In this document: one piece after another, positions 27,368 to 36,300 of the stretch
Layout of the letters: every line of letters starts with the position of its first letter
How positions within the stretch are numbered: the first letter of the stretch is position 1
Source of the DNA: CBDCWO01 sp965223405
Lineage (GTDB): Bacteria > Bacteroidota > Bacteroidia > Chitinophagales > Saprospiraceae
Assembly (NCBI GenBank): GCA_965223405.1
Contig: CBDCWO010000006.1
Coordinates: 6,324,001-6,388,000, forward strand
Direction of reading: 5' to 3'
Length of the DNA stretch: 64,000 nucleotides
The notes under the pieces: generated by a model
Told to the model about the DNA's origin: nothing
Database searches by the model: none
Seen by the model: only the letters and a program-made list of their open reading frames with translations
Made by a program: the position numbers and the translations under genes

Positions 27368-29467
27368 TCATGACGATTTTAGTTCCTGTTTGCGATACTG
27401 ATTGGCCAGTTTGTAAAAGTGTACTGCATCCTGATAATAGCGTTGTGCAAATTCCAGGTTGGGAGATTGGTGTTTTAAAGCCAAAGCGAGGTCATGAAAA
27501 TTCTGTTCCAAAACGATTTTACCTGATTTGACAAAATATTCGTCAAAGTTGGAAATAATACTAGCATGAGAGTTGGTCTTTTGTTCAGCTCCAGTTAAAA
27601 GCGCTTTGGCCACATTTATCATACCTGAATAGCTATGATAAATACTATCACGAATATTTTGAGAATCTAATGCTCTTTTGGCAAGTTGGATTTTTTCCTC
27701 AGATTCAAAAAATAAGGTGGAGATTAGATCGATGACCACTCCGGCACATTCTCCAATACCTATAGCTTTTATGTAGGGTGCAGTATGCCCCCAGTCTAAA
27801 AATTCATCCTCTTTAACCTCGTCTATTGCACTCAGTGATTTGAGAAGTCGATAGAAATAAGTCTTGCCCTGTTGATCATAATAGGTTAAAAAAGGCAATT
27901 CCTTTTTATTCTTTTGCCGGTAATCATCCAATATAAGTCTGAGCGCATTGGGAACTCGTTTGCTTGGAATTTTGATAATTTTATCACCAAATCGTCCTTT
28001 TCCCTCACCCAAACGATCACCTCCAATGATAATCTGGGTGGCAGGCAGCACGCGCTTATCCTTGGCTTTGATGCTCATTCCCTGAAAACCTATGGTCGAA
28101 ATCATATGTTGTCCACAAGAATTCATACAACCTGAAATCTTGATATTTATATCTGGGGATTGTGCTATTTCCGGGTATTCTTCATTGAGCACAGTTTCCA
28201 ATACATTAGCTAGCCCTGTACTGCTAGCAATCCCCAGATTGCAGGTATCTGTACCGGGACAGGCAGTAATATCATTGAACCTATTATATCCAATATCCGA
28301 TAAACTTATTGATCTTAAGTGGGTATACCAATGGGCCAATGTGCTTTCTTCCACATGTCGGATAAGTATATTCTGGTTTATAGTCAGGGTTATTTCATCA
28401 CCGGCATAATTTTCTATCAAATCAGCCAACCTCCGGGCTTGTTCTAAATAAATATCTCCCAACCGGACCTTTATACCAATGGCATAAAGACCATTTTTTT
28501 GTTTGATCAGGTTTTTCTTTTTCCAAAGTTTGAACTCGTCATTATTTTCTACCTCTGTTATCAACCCTTCATATGGGAATGGTAAATCGATCTTTTGCTG
28601 AACATATGGAATTGGATAAGAGGTATTTAAAGCCTTGATTTCGGTATCTACTTCCTGAATGAATTTTTCATACCCCCATTCTTTTACCAGGAACTTTAAT
28701 CTGGCTTTCATTCGATTGGTGCGTTCACCATAACGCTCAAAGACTCTTAAAATGGCTTCGGTAACAGGAATGATCTGGTCTGCTTCCAAAAACGCTTTAT
28801 AAAGATGGGCATGCTTGGATTGTGATCCCAAACCACCGGCTACCCAGACTTTAAAACCATGTTTTAATTTTCCGTTGATCCTTTTTGTACGGGCAATAAA
28901 TCCAATATCATGAATGAAAGCCAGTCCGGTATCCGCTTCGGTATTCGAAAAAGAAATCTTAAATTTTCGTCCCATTTCCTGGCAGATTGGATTTCTGAGA
29001 AAATACCGAAACATGGCTTCAGCATAAGGTCTTGGATCAAAAGGTTCATCGACATCAATTCCCGATGTTTCTGAGGCTGTAATGTTCCTTATGGTATTCC
29101 CACATGCTTCCCGAATAGTAACTTGGTCCTTTTCCAACTCTGCCCACAGTTCAGGGGTTCGATCCAGGCTTACATGATGTATCTGAATATCTTGACGGGT
29201 GGTAATATGTAATCGTCCTTCTGAATATTCTTCTGAGACATCACAGATCCTTCTAAGTTTACTGGCATTCAAGTAACCAAAAGGTATTTTAATCCGTACC
29301 ATCTGCACCCCTAGTTGACGCTGACCGTATACTCCGCGTGCTAACCGCAGTGATCTGAATCGCTCTTCATCAATTTTCCCCAATTTAAAAAGTGCGATCT
29401 TACGTTCAAGTTCGATGATATCCCGTTCTACTACAGGGTTTTCGATTTCCGATCTGAAACTTTTCAT
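27368..29467 (-). CDS. Ferredoxin-dependent sulfite (or nitrite) reductase with C-terminal helical HEPN-like extension
   Basis: The 699-residue protein has the two-lobed siroheme reductase fold. N-terminal half: LGVQMVRIKIPFGYL and EGRLHITTRQDIQIHHV. The 4Fe-4S/siroheme ligands are C403 and C409 (ACPGTDTC) and C447 and C451 (SGCMNSC). The last 160 residues are a helical extension (YHSYSGMINVAKALLTGAEQ) seen in Bacteroidota homologues and resembling HEPN domains. The reaction is sulfite to sulfide with six electrons. Nitrite reductase is the alternative by sequence, but cysH and the Cys leaders favour sulfite. It is the first gene of the operon, 23 nt after the second attenuator. Confidence 0.9.
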   Translation of the reverse strand: MKSFRSEIENPVVERDIIELERKIALFKLGKIDEERFRSLRLARGVYGQRQLGVQMVRIKIPFGYLNASKLRRICDVSEEYSEGRLHITTRQDIQIHHVSLDRTPELWAELEKDQVTIREACGNTIRNITASETSGIDVDEPFDPRPYAEAMFRYFLRNPICQEMGRKFKISFSNTEADTGLAFIHDIGFIARTKRINGKLKHGFKVWVAGGLGSQSKHAHLYKAFLEADQIIPVTEAILRVFERYGERTNRMKARLKFLVKEWGYEKFIQEVDTEIKALNTSYPIPYVQQKIDLPFPYEGLITEVENNDEFKLWKKKNLIKQKNGLYAIGIKVRLGDIYLEQARRLADLIENYAGDEITLTINQNILIRHVEESTLAHWYTHLRSISLSDIGYNRFNDITACPGTDTCNLGIASSTGLANVLETVLNEEYPEIAQSPDINIKISGCMNSCGQHMISTIGFQGMSIKAKDKRVLPATQIIIGGDRLGEGKGRFGDKIIKIPSKRVPNALRLILDDYRQKNKKELPFLTYYDQQGKTYFYRLLKSLSAIDEVKEDEFLDWGHTAPYIKAIGIGECAGVVIDLISTLFFESEEKIQLAKRALDSQNIRDSIYHSYSGMINVAKALLTGAEQKTNSHASIISNFDEYFVKSGKIVLEQNFHDLALALKHQSPNLEFAQRYYQDAVHFYKLANQYRKQELKSS

Positions 29468-29490
29468 CTGATAATTTTACATTTGGACAT

Positions 29491-29523
29491 AAAAAAGCCT
29501 CTCAACTAATTTGGTGAGAGGCT
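29491..29523 (-). terminator. Intrinsic terminator of attenuator 2
   Basis: On the minus strand a 9-bp perfect stem AGCCTCTCA / TGAGAGGCT (29523-29515 with 29504-29496) with a 10-nt loop ends in six T. It lies after the Cys6 leader peptide and 23 nt before the sulfite reductase ATG, so it would stop transcription of the operon unless disrupted. Confidence 0.88.
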
Positions 29524-29550
29524 CCATATACACATTTACTTATTCCTGGT

Positions 29551-29637
29551 TCAATCAAGCAGATGCAGTGGCCTCCCTGTTGTGGTACAACAACAGCAGC
29601 AACACATATTCATCATTTGATTATTAACCTGGTTCAT
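29551..29637 (-). CDS. Leader peptide 2, 28 residues with six consecutive cysteines
   Basis: From ATG at 29637 the frame reads MNQVNNQMMNMCCCCCCTTT, then GRPLHLLD and TGA at 29553-29551. Cys codons (TGT TGC TGC TGT TGT TGT) occupy 29604-29587. Met codons 8, 9 and 11 are alternative starts that keep all cysteines. The peptide has no likely cellular function; the run of Cys codons just before a terminator is the hallmark of a ribosome-mediated attenuator sensing charged tRNA-Cys. Confidence 0.82.
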   Translation of the reverse strand: MNQVNNQMMNMCCCCCCTTTGRPLHLLD

Positions 29638-29659
29638 TATTTCATAAAATAGTTGAACT

Positions 29660-29689
29660 AAAAAAGTCTTCTCTAAACAGAGAAGACTT
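29660..29689 (-). terminator. Intrinsic terminator of attenuator 1
   Basis: On the minus strand a 10-bp perfect stem AAGTCTTCTC / GAGAAGACTT (29689-29680 with 29673-29664) with a 6-nt loop ends in six T (29665-29660). It follows leader peptide 1 and precedes leader peptide 2 by 22 nt. Confidence 0.88.
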
Positions 29690-29715
29690 CATATATTTTT
29701 ACATTTCTCTGTTGC

Positions 29716-29754
29716 TCATCTACACCAAATACAGCAACAGCAAGTTTTAATCAT
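29716..29754 (-). CDS. Leader peptide 1, 12 residues MIKTCCCCIWCR
   Basis: ATG at 29754 to TGA at 29718-29716. Five of twelve residues are Cys: four in a row (TGC TGT TGC TGT at 29742-29731) and one more (29724-29722). An in-frame ATG at 29784 would give 22 residues, but the promoter proposed at 29790-29821 would place the transcript start at about that point, so the short form is preferred. It is far below normal gene length and is read as an attenuator leader. Confidence 0.82.
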   Translation of the reverse strand: MIKTCCCCIWCR

Positions 29755-29789
29755 TTTAGGAACAATATATAAATTTCCAATCATGAATG

Positions 29790-29821
29790 CGAAACTATAA
29801 CATATTTGCATTAGATGCAAA
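29790..29821 (-). promoter_or_regulatory. Probable promoter and overlapping palindrome of the sulfite/siroheme operon
   Basis: On the minus strand TTTG (29821-29818), 20 nt, then TAGTTTCG (29797-29790) fits the Bacteroidota -33/-7 pattern with one mismatch. The -33 box is part of a perfect palindrome TTTGCAT-CTA-ATGCAAA (29821-29805), a candidate operator for a regulator acting in addition to the attenuators. Confidence 0.45.
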
Positions 29822-29973
29822 CATTATTTATAAAATCTTCAATAATTGATCCAAATGTCGTGTAGGAGATAAATGCATGGCCGTGCCAACTGGAGCGGTT
29901 GGAAGGATACAGTTTGTAGATAGAGTGCCGTCTAAAAGAATAAATGCATTCTTCATTCTTACTAAAAATTCAC

Positions 29974-30900
29974 TCAATCATGCAGTCCTTTTCCCCGGAG
30001 ATACTTTAACAGCATTTCCGGACGGTCAGTCATAATGGCATCAGCCCCTTGATTTATTAACCATCCGTAAGTGGCTTCCGGACCGTCGATTATTGCTTTT
30101 TCATCGGTATATCCTGCACAAAGTTCATCCCAAAGGCAAATTGCCAAAAAGGCATCCCCCTGCTTTTCTAATTGGGGCAATAATTGAAAAGTAGTTGCCC
30201 CTCTTGAATCAAACAAAGTTTCATACATAATCGGATCAATATCACGCTCATATTCGGCCATATGATTTGCAACATTTTCATTTTTATACCACAGTTTAGG
30301 CATGAAAATTATTGAATCCATCAAAGACCCGTATTTGTCTCTCATTTTTTTCATACTTTCATTGGCCTTGAAAATAGCATGGTCCACGGTACCTGTTTTT
30401 ACCAATACATCGTAGGCTTCCCTCACCGTTTTACCTTCCGTTTTATCCAAGTTGATCATAATTTTACCCTTAGCTATTAACATAATTTCTTCCAAAGTAG
30501 GCACCTGGAATTGACTTCCTCTTACTCCACAGGCATTCTTAAGACGCAGTTGTTTGATTTCAGCCAAAGTTAAATCACTAACCTTTCCCGTGCCATTCGT
30601 CGTACGGTCAACCGTAATGTCGTGCATAGCTACCAGGTGTCCGTCTTTGGTCAGCCGCACATCGATTTCGACAATATCCACACCAAGATCGATACAGCGT
30701 TGGACCGCCATAACGGAGTTTTCAGGAGCATAACGCCAATCTCCCCGGTGAGAGACAACAAGGATGTAATTGTCAGAAGGATTTTTCAAGTGATCTATGA
30801 TATTGTGGATAACTTGTTGTGAATTGATCTTTTGTCCCAAGAGCGATGTATAACAAAATATGCATAGAAGTGTATAAGCTGTTTGAAGAAACGGTTTCAT
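29974..30900 (-). CDS. Exported glycerophosphodiester phosphodiesterase family protein (second of a tandem pair)
   Basis: The 308-residue protein starts MKPFLQTAYTLLCIFCYTSL with a signal peptide ending at LLGQ. The GDPD active site is present: VVSHRGDWRYAPENS (catalytic HR), DIVEIDVRLTKDG (metal ligands E, D), LVAMHDITVDRTT (catalytic His). It hydrolyses glycerophosphodiesters to glycerol-3-phosphate and an alcohol, in the periplasm or outside. A start at 30945 is possible, but the signal peptide begins at 30900. It is 10 bp after its paralogue and last in the Sus-like locus. Confidence 0.9.
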   Translation of the reverse strand: MKPFLQTAYTLLCIFCYTSLLGQKINSQQVIHNIIDHLKNPSDNYILVVSHRGDWRYAPENSVMAVQRCIDLGVDIVEIDVRLTKDGHLVAMHDITVDRTTNGTGKVSDLTLAEIKQLRLKNACGVRGSQFQVPTLEEIMLIAKGKIMINLDKTEGKTVREAYDVLVKTGTVDHAIFKANESMKKMRDKYGSLMDSIIFMPKLWYKNENVANHMAEYERDIDPIMYETLFDSRGATTFQLLPQLEKQGDAFLAICLWDELCAGYTDEKAIIDGPEATYGWLINQGADAIMTDRPEMLLKYLRGKGLHD

Positions 30901-30910
30901 ATTTTTTTCA

Positions 30911-31846
30911 TTAAAGATGGAGGTTTTTACTCCGTAAATAATCAAGAAGCAACTGTGGTCTATCAGTTTGTATCATATCCACATTGTTTTCAATGTACCA
31001 ATCATAGACGGAGGGGTCCAGCGCGGCTTTTTCATCATCGTGCCCACCACTGAGGTGTCTCCACAAAGAATTTACCCATACCCCTGCACCCATTTCACGT
31101 ATGTCATCGAAATATTCAATCATTCCAACTGTATCATTCTGAACAATAAATTCAAAAGCTACCGGCAATCGATTTTCCAGATAATCATTGACCGTATTCA
31201 TGGCCTCCTGGTTAGGAAGACGAATAATTGGCATGAAATAAACTTCCTGAAGGTATTGTCCAAATTCATTTTCAACTTCCATCCTGGTTTTGGCTCCTTT
31301 AATTACAACCTGGTCAAGGGTTCCAGTTTTTTTCATTAATCTGTAGCACTTATCAAAAATGGAGTAGCTTTTATCCAGGTTGACTAATATTTTGTCTTTT
31401 GTTAACATCAAAGCCTCTTCCAGTGTAGGTATTTTATGTGGAGTAGCCACACCCAAGCCATCAACCAAATGCATCATTTTCAAACTATCCAAAGTCAATT
31501 CAGACACTAGGCCTTTACCAGTGGTGGTTCTGTCAATGGACTTATCATGCATCAATACCAAGTGTCCATCTTTGGTTTCCTGTACATCGATTTCGACCAT
31601 ATCCACCCCCATAATAATACAATTGTGGATAGCCTGTAATGAGTTTTCGGGAGCATTACGCCAATCACCCCTATGAGCGACAACCATTATTTCATTGTTT
31701 TTGGAATCTTCAAGGTTTTCAATTAGTGCTTCGATAGATTGCACTTTCTGATCTTGTACCGAAATTTGTTTTTGTGTCGGGGTAACTTCCCTACAAGCCG
31801 GCAACATCGAGGTCACCATCATCATTAAAAAAATTAACAATCTCAT
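30911..31846 (-). CDS. Glycerophosphodiester phosphodiesterase family lipoprotein (first of a tandem pair)
   Basis: The 311-residue protein begins MRLLIFLMMMVTSMLPACRE, a lipoprotein signal with acylated Cys 18. The active site matches its neighbour: VVAHRGDWRNAPENS, VDMVEIDVQETKDG and HLVLMHDKSIDRTT. The two paralogues are clearly homologous along their length but differ in anchoring (lipid-anchored here, soluble signal peptide in the other). The frame is open to 31921, but the signal peptide marks 31846 as start. It follows susD closely. Confidence 0.9.
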   Translation of the reverse strand: MRLLIFLMMMVTSMLPACREVTPTQKQISVQDQKVQSIEALIENLEDSKNNEIMVVAHRGDWRNAPENSLQAIHNCIIMGVDMVEIDVQETKDGHLVLMHDKSIDRTTTGKGLVSELTLDSLKMMHLVDGLGVATPHKIPTLEEALMLTKDKILVNLDKSYSIFDKCYRLMKKTGTLDQVVIKGAKTRMEVENEFGQYLQEVYFMPIIRLPNQEAMNTVNDYLENRLPVAFEFIVQNDTVGMIEYFDDIREMGAGVWVNSLWRHLSGGHDDEKAALDPSVYDWYIENNVDMIQTDRPQLLLDYLRSKNLHL

Positions 31847-31927
31847 ATCTTCTAAAGTAATAATAATTGATCTTATTAAAGGGGAAGGGTTTACCATCCC
31901 TTCCCCCGTCAATTCTAACAAAATACG

Positions 31928-33334
31928 TTAATACCCAGAGTTTTGTGTAATCGCCGGATCCGTGTCAATCTGACTTTGCGGAACTGGTAAGAAGAGTTTA
32001 GAGTCATCTATATTCACATTCTTGCTATTGGCGGCAAACCACACATTCATCGTTTCTACGGCTTTTCCTGTCCTTTTCAGATCAAACCAGCGATGACCTT
32101 CTCCTATAAATTCAAATCTTCTTTCCATTTCGATCGCATTTCTCACTTCGAGCTGAGAAGTTGCCATTGTATTATCGAGGCCGGCCCGGTTTCGGATTTG
32201 ATTAATATAAGGTATTGCCTCTTGAGTATTTCCGGATTCATTCAAGGCTTCGGCATATTTTAATAGCACATCAGCATACCGTACAACATAGTGATCACTT
32301 CCACCGTCATTGGGGCCTGTTGACGATATTTCATATTTTAAGGAAAAATAAAATGGATTGGCAGCGGCATCTATTCCTATATAATCCTCTTGCCGAGTAT
32401 CACCATTTTCATAGAGACTTACGAATTCTGCACTAGGCAAATTATGTCCTTTGGCATTGGCTGTTGTCCCTGAAGGTCTAAATTGTGAAGCGGCCCGCTC
32501 CCCTTCCCTATTTCCGTCTATACTACTGGCAAAATGTATCTCAAATAGAATTTCTTCATTCCCTTCGTTGCTTGCACCAAAAATTTCAGATGTAGAAGGC
32601 ATCAACTTATATACACTGGAGTTAACCACAGCACCGAGATTTGAAGCGGCTTCTCCATAATTACCAAGATTCATCTGGACATCAGCTAAAATAGCCTGAG
32701 CGGCTCCTTTAGCTGGTCTTCCGGATGCTTTGGCAGTCGGTAAACTCTGTACGGCGTCACCAAGATCAGCTACAATCTGTGCATATACCTGTGCAGCGGT
32801 ATTACGACCCTGGCCAAAATAATCTGAAGGATTCGTGGTCTCTTCCAATACCAATGGTACATCTCCGTATAGTCGCACCAAATTGAAATACAACAAACCG
32901 CGCACAAATTTCATCTCACCACTTCTTATTGACTTCAAATTAGCATCATCGTAGTCAATTTCATGGATTCGATTGAGTACCACATTTACTCTTTGGATAC
33001 ATTCATACGATTCCCTCCAAATGTCACCAACCAGATCATTTCCTGCATTTGTCGAGAAATCATCCAATTGTCCAAACCGGCCACCATCGTTCGCCGCAAT
33101 TTCTTCAAAAGTGTCTTCCCCAGGAATCTCACCGACGCCGATCAGGTCCAGACCATAGAGTCCGGGATTTTGTAATTGTGCATAAACCCCAGCGATAGCA
33201 CTCTCTATCTCCTGCTCACTGGAATAAAAACTATTGGCAGCTTTATTTGTAATTGGAACCAAATCTAACTTGTCTTCACATGCGGAGATCACAGTAGCAA
33301 GACAAATGAATAAGATATATTTAAATGTTTTCAT
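31928..33334 (-). CDS. SusD/RagB family nutrient-binding outer-membrane lipoprotein
   Basis: The 468-residue protein starts MKTFKYILFICLATVISACE, with a lipoprotein signal (Cys 19). SusD features follow: DLVPITNKAANSFYSSEQEI at the N-terminus, VRGLLYFNLVRLYGDVPLVL in the TPR region and the C-terminal VRYADVLLKYAEALNESGN and RRFEFIGEGHRWFDLKRTGK. It forms the lid of the SusC channel encoded 45 bp upstream and captures substrate at the cell surface. The two GDPD genes downstream suggest a glycerophosphodiester-type substrate. Confidence 0.95.
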   Translation of the reverse strand: MKTFKYILFICLATVISACEDKLDLVPITNKAANSFYSSEQEIESAIAGVYAQLQNPGLYGLDLIGVGEIPGEDTFEEIAANDGGRFGQLDDFSTNAGNDLVGDIWRESYECIQRVNVVLNRIHEIDYDDANLKSIRSGEMKFVRGLLYFNLVRLYGDVPLVLEETTNPSDYFGQGRNTAAQVYAQIVADLGDAVQSLPTAKASGRPAKGAAQAILADVQMNLGNYGEAASNLGAVVNSSVYKLMPSTSEIFGASNEGNEEILFEIHFASSIDGNREGERAASQFRPSGTTANAKGHNLPSAEFVSLYENGDTRQEDYIGIDAAANPFYFSLKYEISSTGPNDGGSDHYVVRYADVLLKYAEALNESGNTQEAIPYINQIRNRAGLDNTMATSQLEVRNAIEMERRFEFIGEGHRWFDLKRTGKAVETMNVWFAANSKNVNIDDSKLFLPVPQSQIDTDPAITQNSGY

Positions 33335-33379
33335 TTTTATATTATTTATAATCAAAGGATAACTCAATTTGGGGTAGAA

Positions 33380-36300
33380 TTAAAACTTCACATTAGCTCC
33401 AAAAGCCAGGAACCGGGTTAATGGATTGGTGGTTTGAATCCAACCTCTGGTCAGTGTTTGTGAATTATTGGATCTGGCATCAATACCATCTGGATTATAT
33501 CCTCTGAAATTGGAAAAGTTGAAAATGTTGTTCCCAGTTATATATAACCTCAACCCTTGGATACCCAATCTTTGGTTTACAGAAGTAGGGAATGAATAAC
33601 CCAGTTGTAAGCTTCTCAGTCTAAAGTAATCCGCATCAAGTACGGTAAGGCTGGAAGACCTGGTTAACCGGCCAGCAGAAGAAAAACTGGAAAAATCCGG
33701 TCTTCTGAAAAATCCTTCCTGATTACTATCGGTGAAATAGTTGTCTACATAATATTTTGAAGGCACAAAGAATCCTTCCCCACTTTCTGCATAATAAACC
33801 ATTCGGTCTGCCGCTTTTCTTCCCTCAATACCTGTAAATTGAACACTCAAATCAAATCCCTTAAAGCTTGCGTTAATACCAAATCCATAGGAAAAGTCCG
33901 GATTGTAATCTCCCAAAAATGTCCGGTCATCAGGTGTAATCTGACCATCACCATTGACATCCTTAACAACATAGTCTCCTACTTCCGTACCTGGAAGAGG
34001 TGTTATAGGGTCAGACTCCAATTGACCTTGTGATCGATATACATCTAAAATATCATAGGCATAAAACTGAGCAATAGGATTTCCAATACGAGTAATGAAC
34101 CCCATCCCTCCATTACTGGAAATTATCTGACTTTGCCCGGCTCCCAGGGCAATGACCTCGTTCTGGGTGGTCGCAATATTCACATTAAAACCAAAATCGA
34201 CATCTCTAAAGTTAAAGTGGTTACCTTTCAGTTCCAACTCAAATCCGGTATTCTTCAGTTCACCGATATTTTGTAAAGATTGAGAGAATCCAGATTGTTG
34301 AGGTACTGGTACATTGAGTAATAGGTCCGTTGTATTAGAGACATAGTATTCTGCAGCTAATAAAAGTTTATTTTCAAATAATCCTACATCCACTCCAAAA
34401 TTTGTAGCCGTATTGGTCTCCCAGGATAAGTCCGCATTCGGTGAAGTACTGGTAAATGAACCCGCCTCCAGGCTTCCATCTATAACATAGTTATCTTGTC
34501 CGATAAGGGCGATAGAGGCAAAATTGCCGATTTGGTTGTTACCTGTTTGTCCCCAACTAAATCTGAGTTTCGCAAAGCTGATCAATCCATCTTGAGGAAA
34601 AAATGCTTCATTACTAATGGTCCAACCGGCTGATACTGAAGCGAAGTTTCCAAATTTAGTATTAGCTCCGAATCGGGAAGAACCATCTCTTCTAAATGAT
34701 GCGGATAAGAAATATCTATTGGCAAAATCGTATTGAAGTCGTGTAAACGTAGATACCAAAGCCCATTTGCTACCAACATTTGAGGCTGTTGGATTAGTCG
34801 CCCCGGCAATATTACGCAGGTTATCATCTGTAAAATCCTGGCTTTCCAATCTTACTCGATTAAATAACTCTTGTTGATAGGAAAACCCTCCTAACAGATT
34901 TAAGGTATGTGCACCATAAGTCTTATCATAAGTCAATAGGTTTTCTGTAATGAAGTTTTCTCTTTTGCCATCATTTTTAAAACCCATAGTTCTGGAATTG
35001 GCTACCGGTGTTCGGTAGTTACCTAATGTAGATGGTGCAAAAAACTGTTCTACGCCTGTATTGTAATCTCCACCGAAAGATGTTCTGAATTTCAGACCGG
35101 TGATTGGTTCTATCTCTAAAAATGTATTTCCAAATACTCTGAATTTATCATGCGTATAATCCGTTAATTCCATTGTGGCTACAACATTTCCGGAAATTGG
35201 TCCATCCCAGTTGGCGTTATTATCTTCAATCTGCAATGCCGGAGCCAAAGACCCATCAGCATTATGAATTGGGTAATACGGTTGCATGAGAATAATGGCT
35301 AATGCGGGATCCGGTTGACCACCCAGGTTAAAGTCTGACCATCCCCGATAACCTACCGGATTGGCTTCAGAATAAGCTAAGTTGGAAGAGATACCAAATC
35401 TTATGTGTTTATTTACTTTGGTGTTGATTCTGAAATTTGCCGTATATCGCTTGTAATCAGAATCCACTACAATATTATCGGCATCAAAATATCCAAATGA
35501 GATCGCGTAATCTGTTGCATTATTACCTCCACTAAAATTTAAATAATGGTTTTGCTGTGGCGCTCGTCGTAGCACGGCATCAGTCCAGTTAGTATTTGTT
35601 AACCCCGGTTTTCCATCTAAATAATCTTTTAAAAAGGGTTGGATTCTGGATCGCTTCCCGCCACCATTGGCATCTCTGGTCTTGTTGTCATCATTTATAC
35701 TCCTCCCAACACCACCAGAAATATAACCAAAGTTCCGGGCATCCCAGTCGAATCTGGCCGTACCATAGGCATCCGCCAATTCAAAATTGTCTATGCGATT
35801 TTGAAATCCAACATATGCATCATAAGTTACCTGCAATTTACCTTCCTGACCTTTTTTAGTCGTAATCAAGATTACGCCATTCGAGGCTCTTGAACCATAA
35901 ATCGCTGCTGAAGCTGCATCTTTTAATATATCTATTGAAGCAATGTCCTGTGTATTGATAGAACTTAGAGATGACCCTTCGGTCAAGGGATTTCCATCCA
36001 CAACAATTAATGGATTGGCACCAGCGGTCAAAGTGCTTAACCCTCGGATTTGTATGACTGAATTATCATCCGGATTCTTGTTATTACCTGATATTTGAAC
36101 TCCAGCAATGGTTCCTGCTATGGCCTGATCAAAAGTAGCGGATGAATAAATATTGATTTTTTCATTGTCTACTCTGGATATTGCTCCATTGAATTTTTCC
36201 TTTGTCCCTGTTCCATAACCAATGACAATTACTTCATCCAGCTTTTCGACATCCTCTCTCATAATAACTCTGATTTCTGAAAGCTCTCCCACAACTACTT

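Larger units (their letters stand above)
29491..29637 (-). promoter_or_regulatory. Cysteine attenuator 2
   Basis: Four pairing segments can be drawn. Segment 1 CTGTTGT (29596-29590, inside the Cys codons) pairs with ACAACAG (29583-29577), 7 bp. Segment 2 GGGAGGC (29577-29571) pairs with GCCTCTC (29522-29516) in the terminator's first arm, 7 bp with one G-U: a candidate antiterminator. Segments 3 and 4 form the terminator. Unlike attenuator 1, the antiterminator strand lies within the coding part of the leader, so the ribosome geometry is less textbook-like. Confidence 0.72.
29660..29754 (-). promoter_or_regulatory. Cysteine attenuator 1 (complete 1:2 / 2:3 / 3:4 architecture)
   Basis: Segment 1, CTGTTGCT inside the Cys codons (29740-29733), pairs perfectly with AGCAACAG (29716-29709), 8 bp. 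Segment 2, AACAGAGAA (29713-29705, directly after the leader stop codon), pairs perfectly with TTCTCTGTT (29684-29676) in the first arm and loop of the terminator, 9 bp. A ribosome stalled on Cys codons frees segment 2 to form this antiterminator; a ribosome at the stop codon covers it and lets the terminator fold. This is the trp/his-type logic, here with cysteine codons. Confidence 0.85.

Noticed and set aside
27368..29467. Assignment as nitrite reductase
   Set aside because: Sequence alone fits both, but cysH in the operon and two poly-Cys attenuators point to sulfite; no nitrate genes are near.
29754..29784. 22-residue form of leader peptide 1 from the ATG at 29784
   Set aside because: The presumed promoter would start transcription at about this point; the 12-residue form contains all Cys codons. 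Not excluded.
29491..29821. A metabolite-binding riboswitch (for example SAM-type) before the sulfur operon
   Set aside because: The terminators are preceded by Cys-rich frames with matching helices, and no known SAM riboswitch core was recognised.
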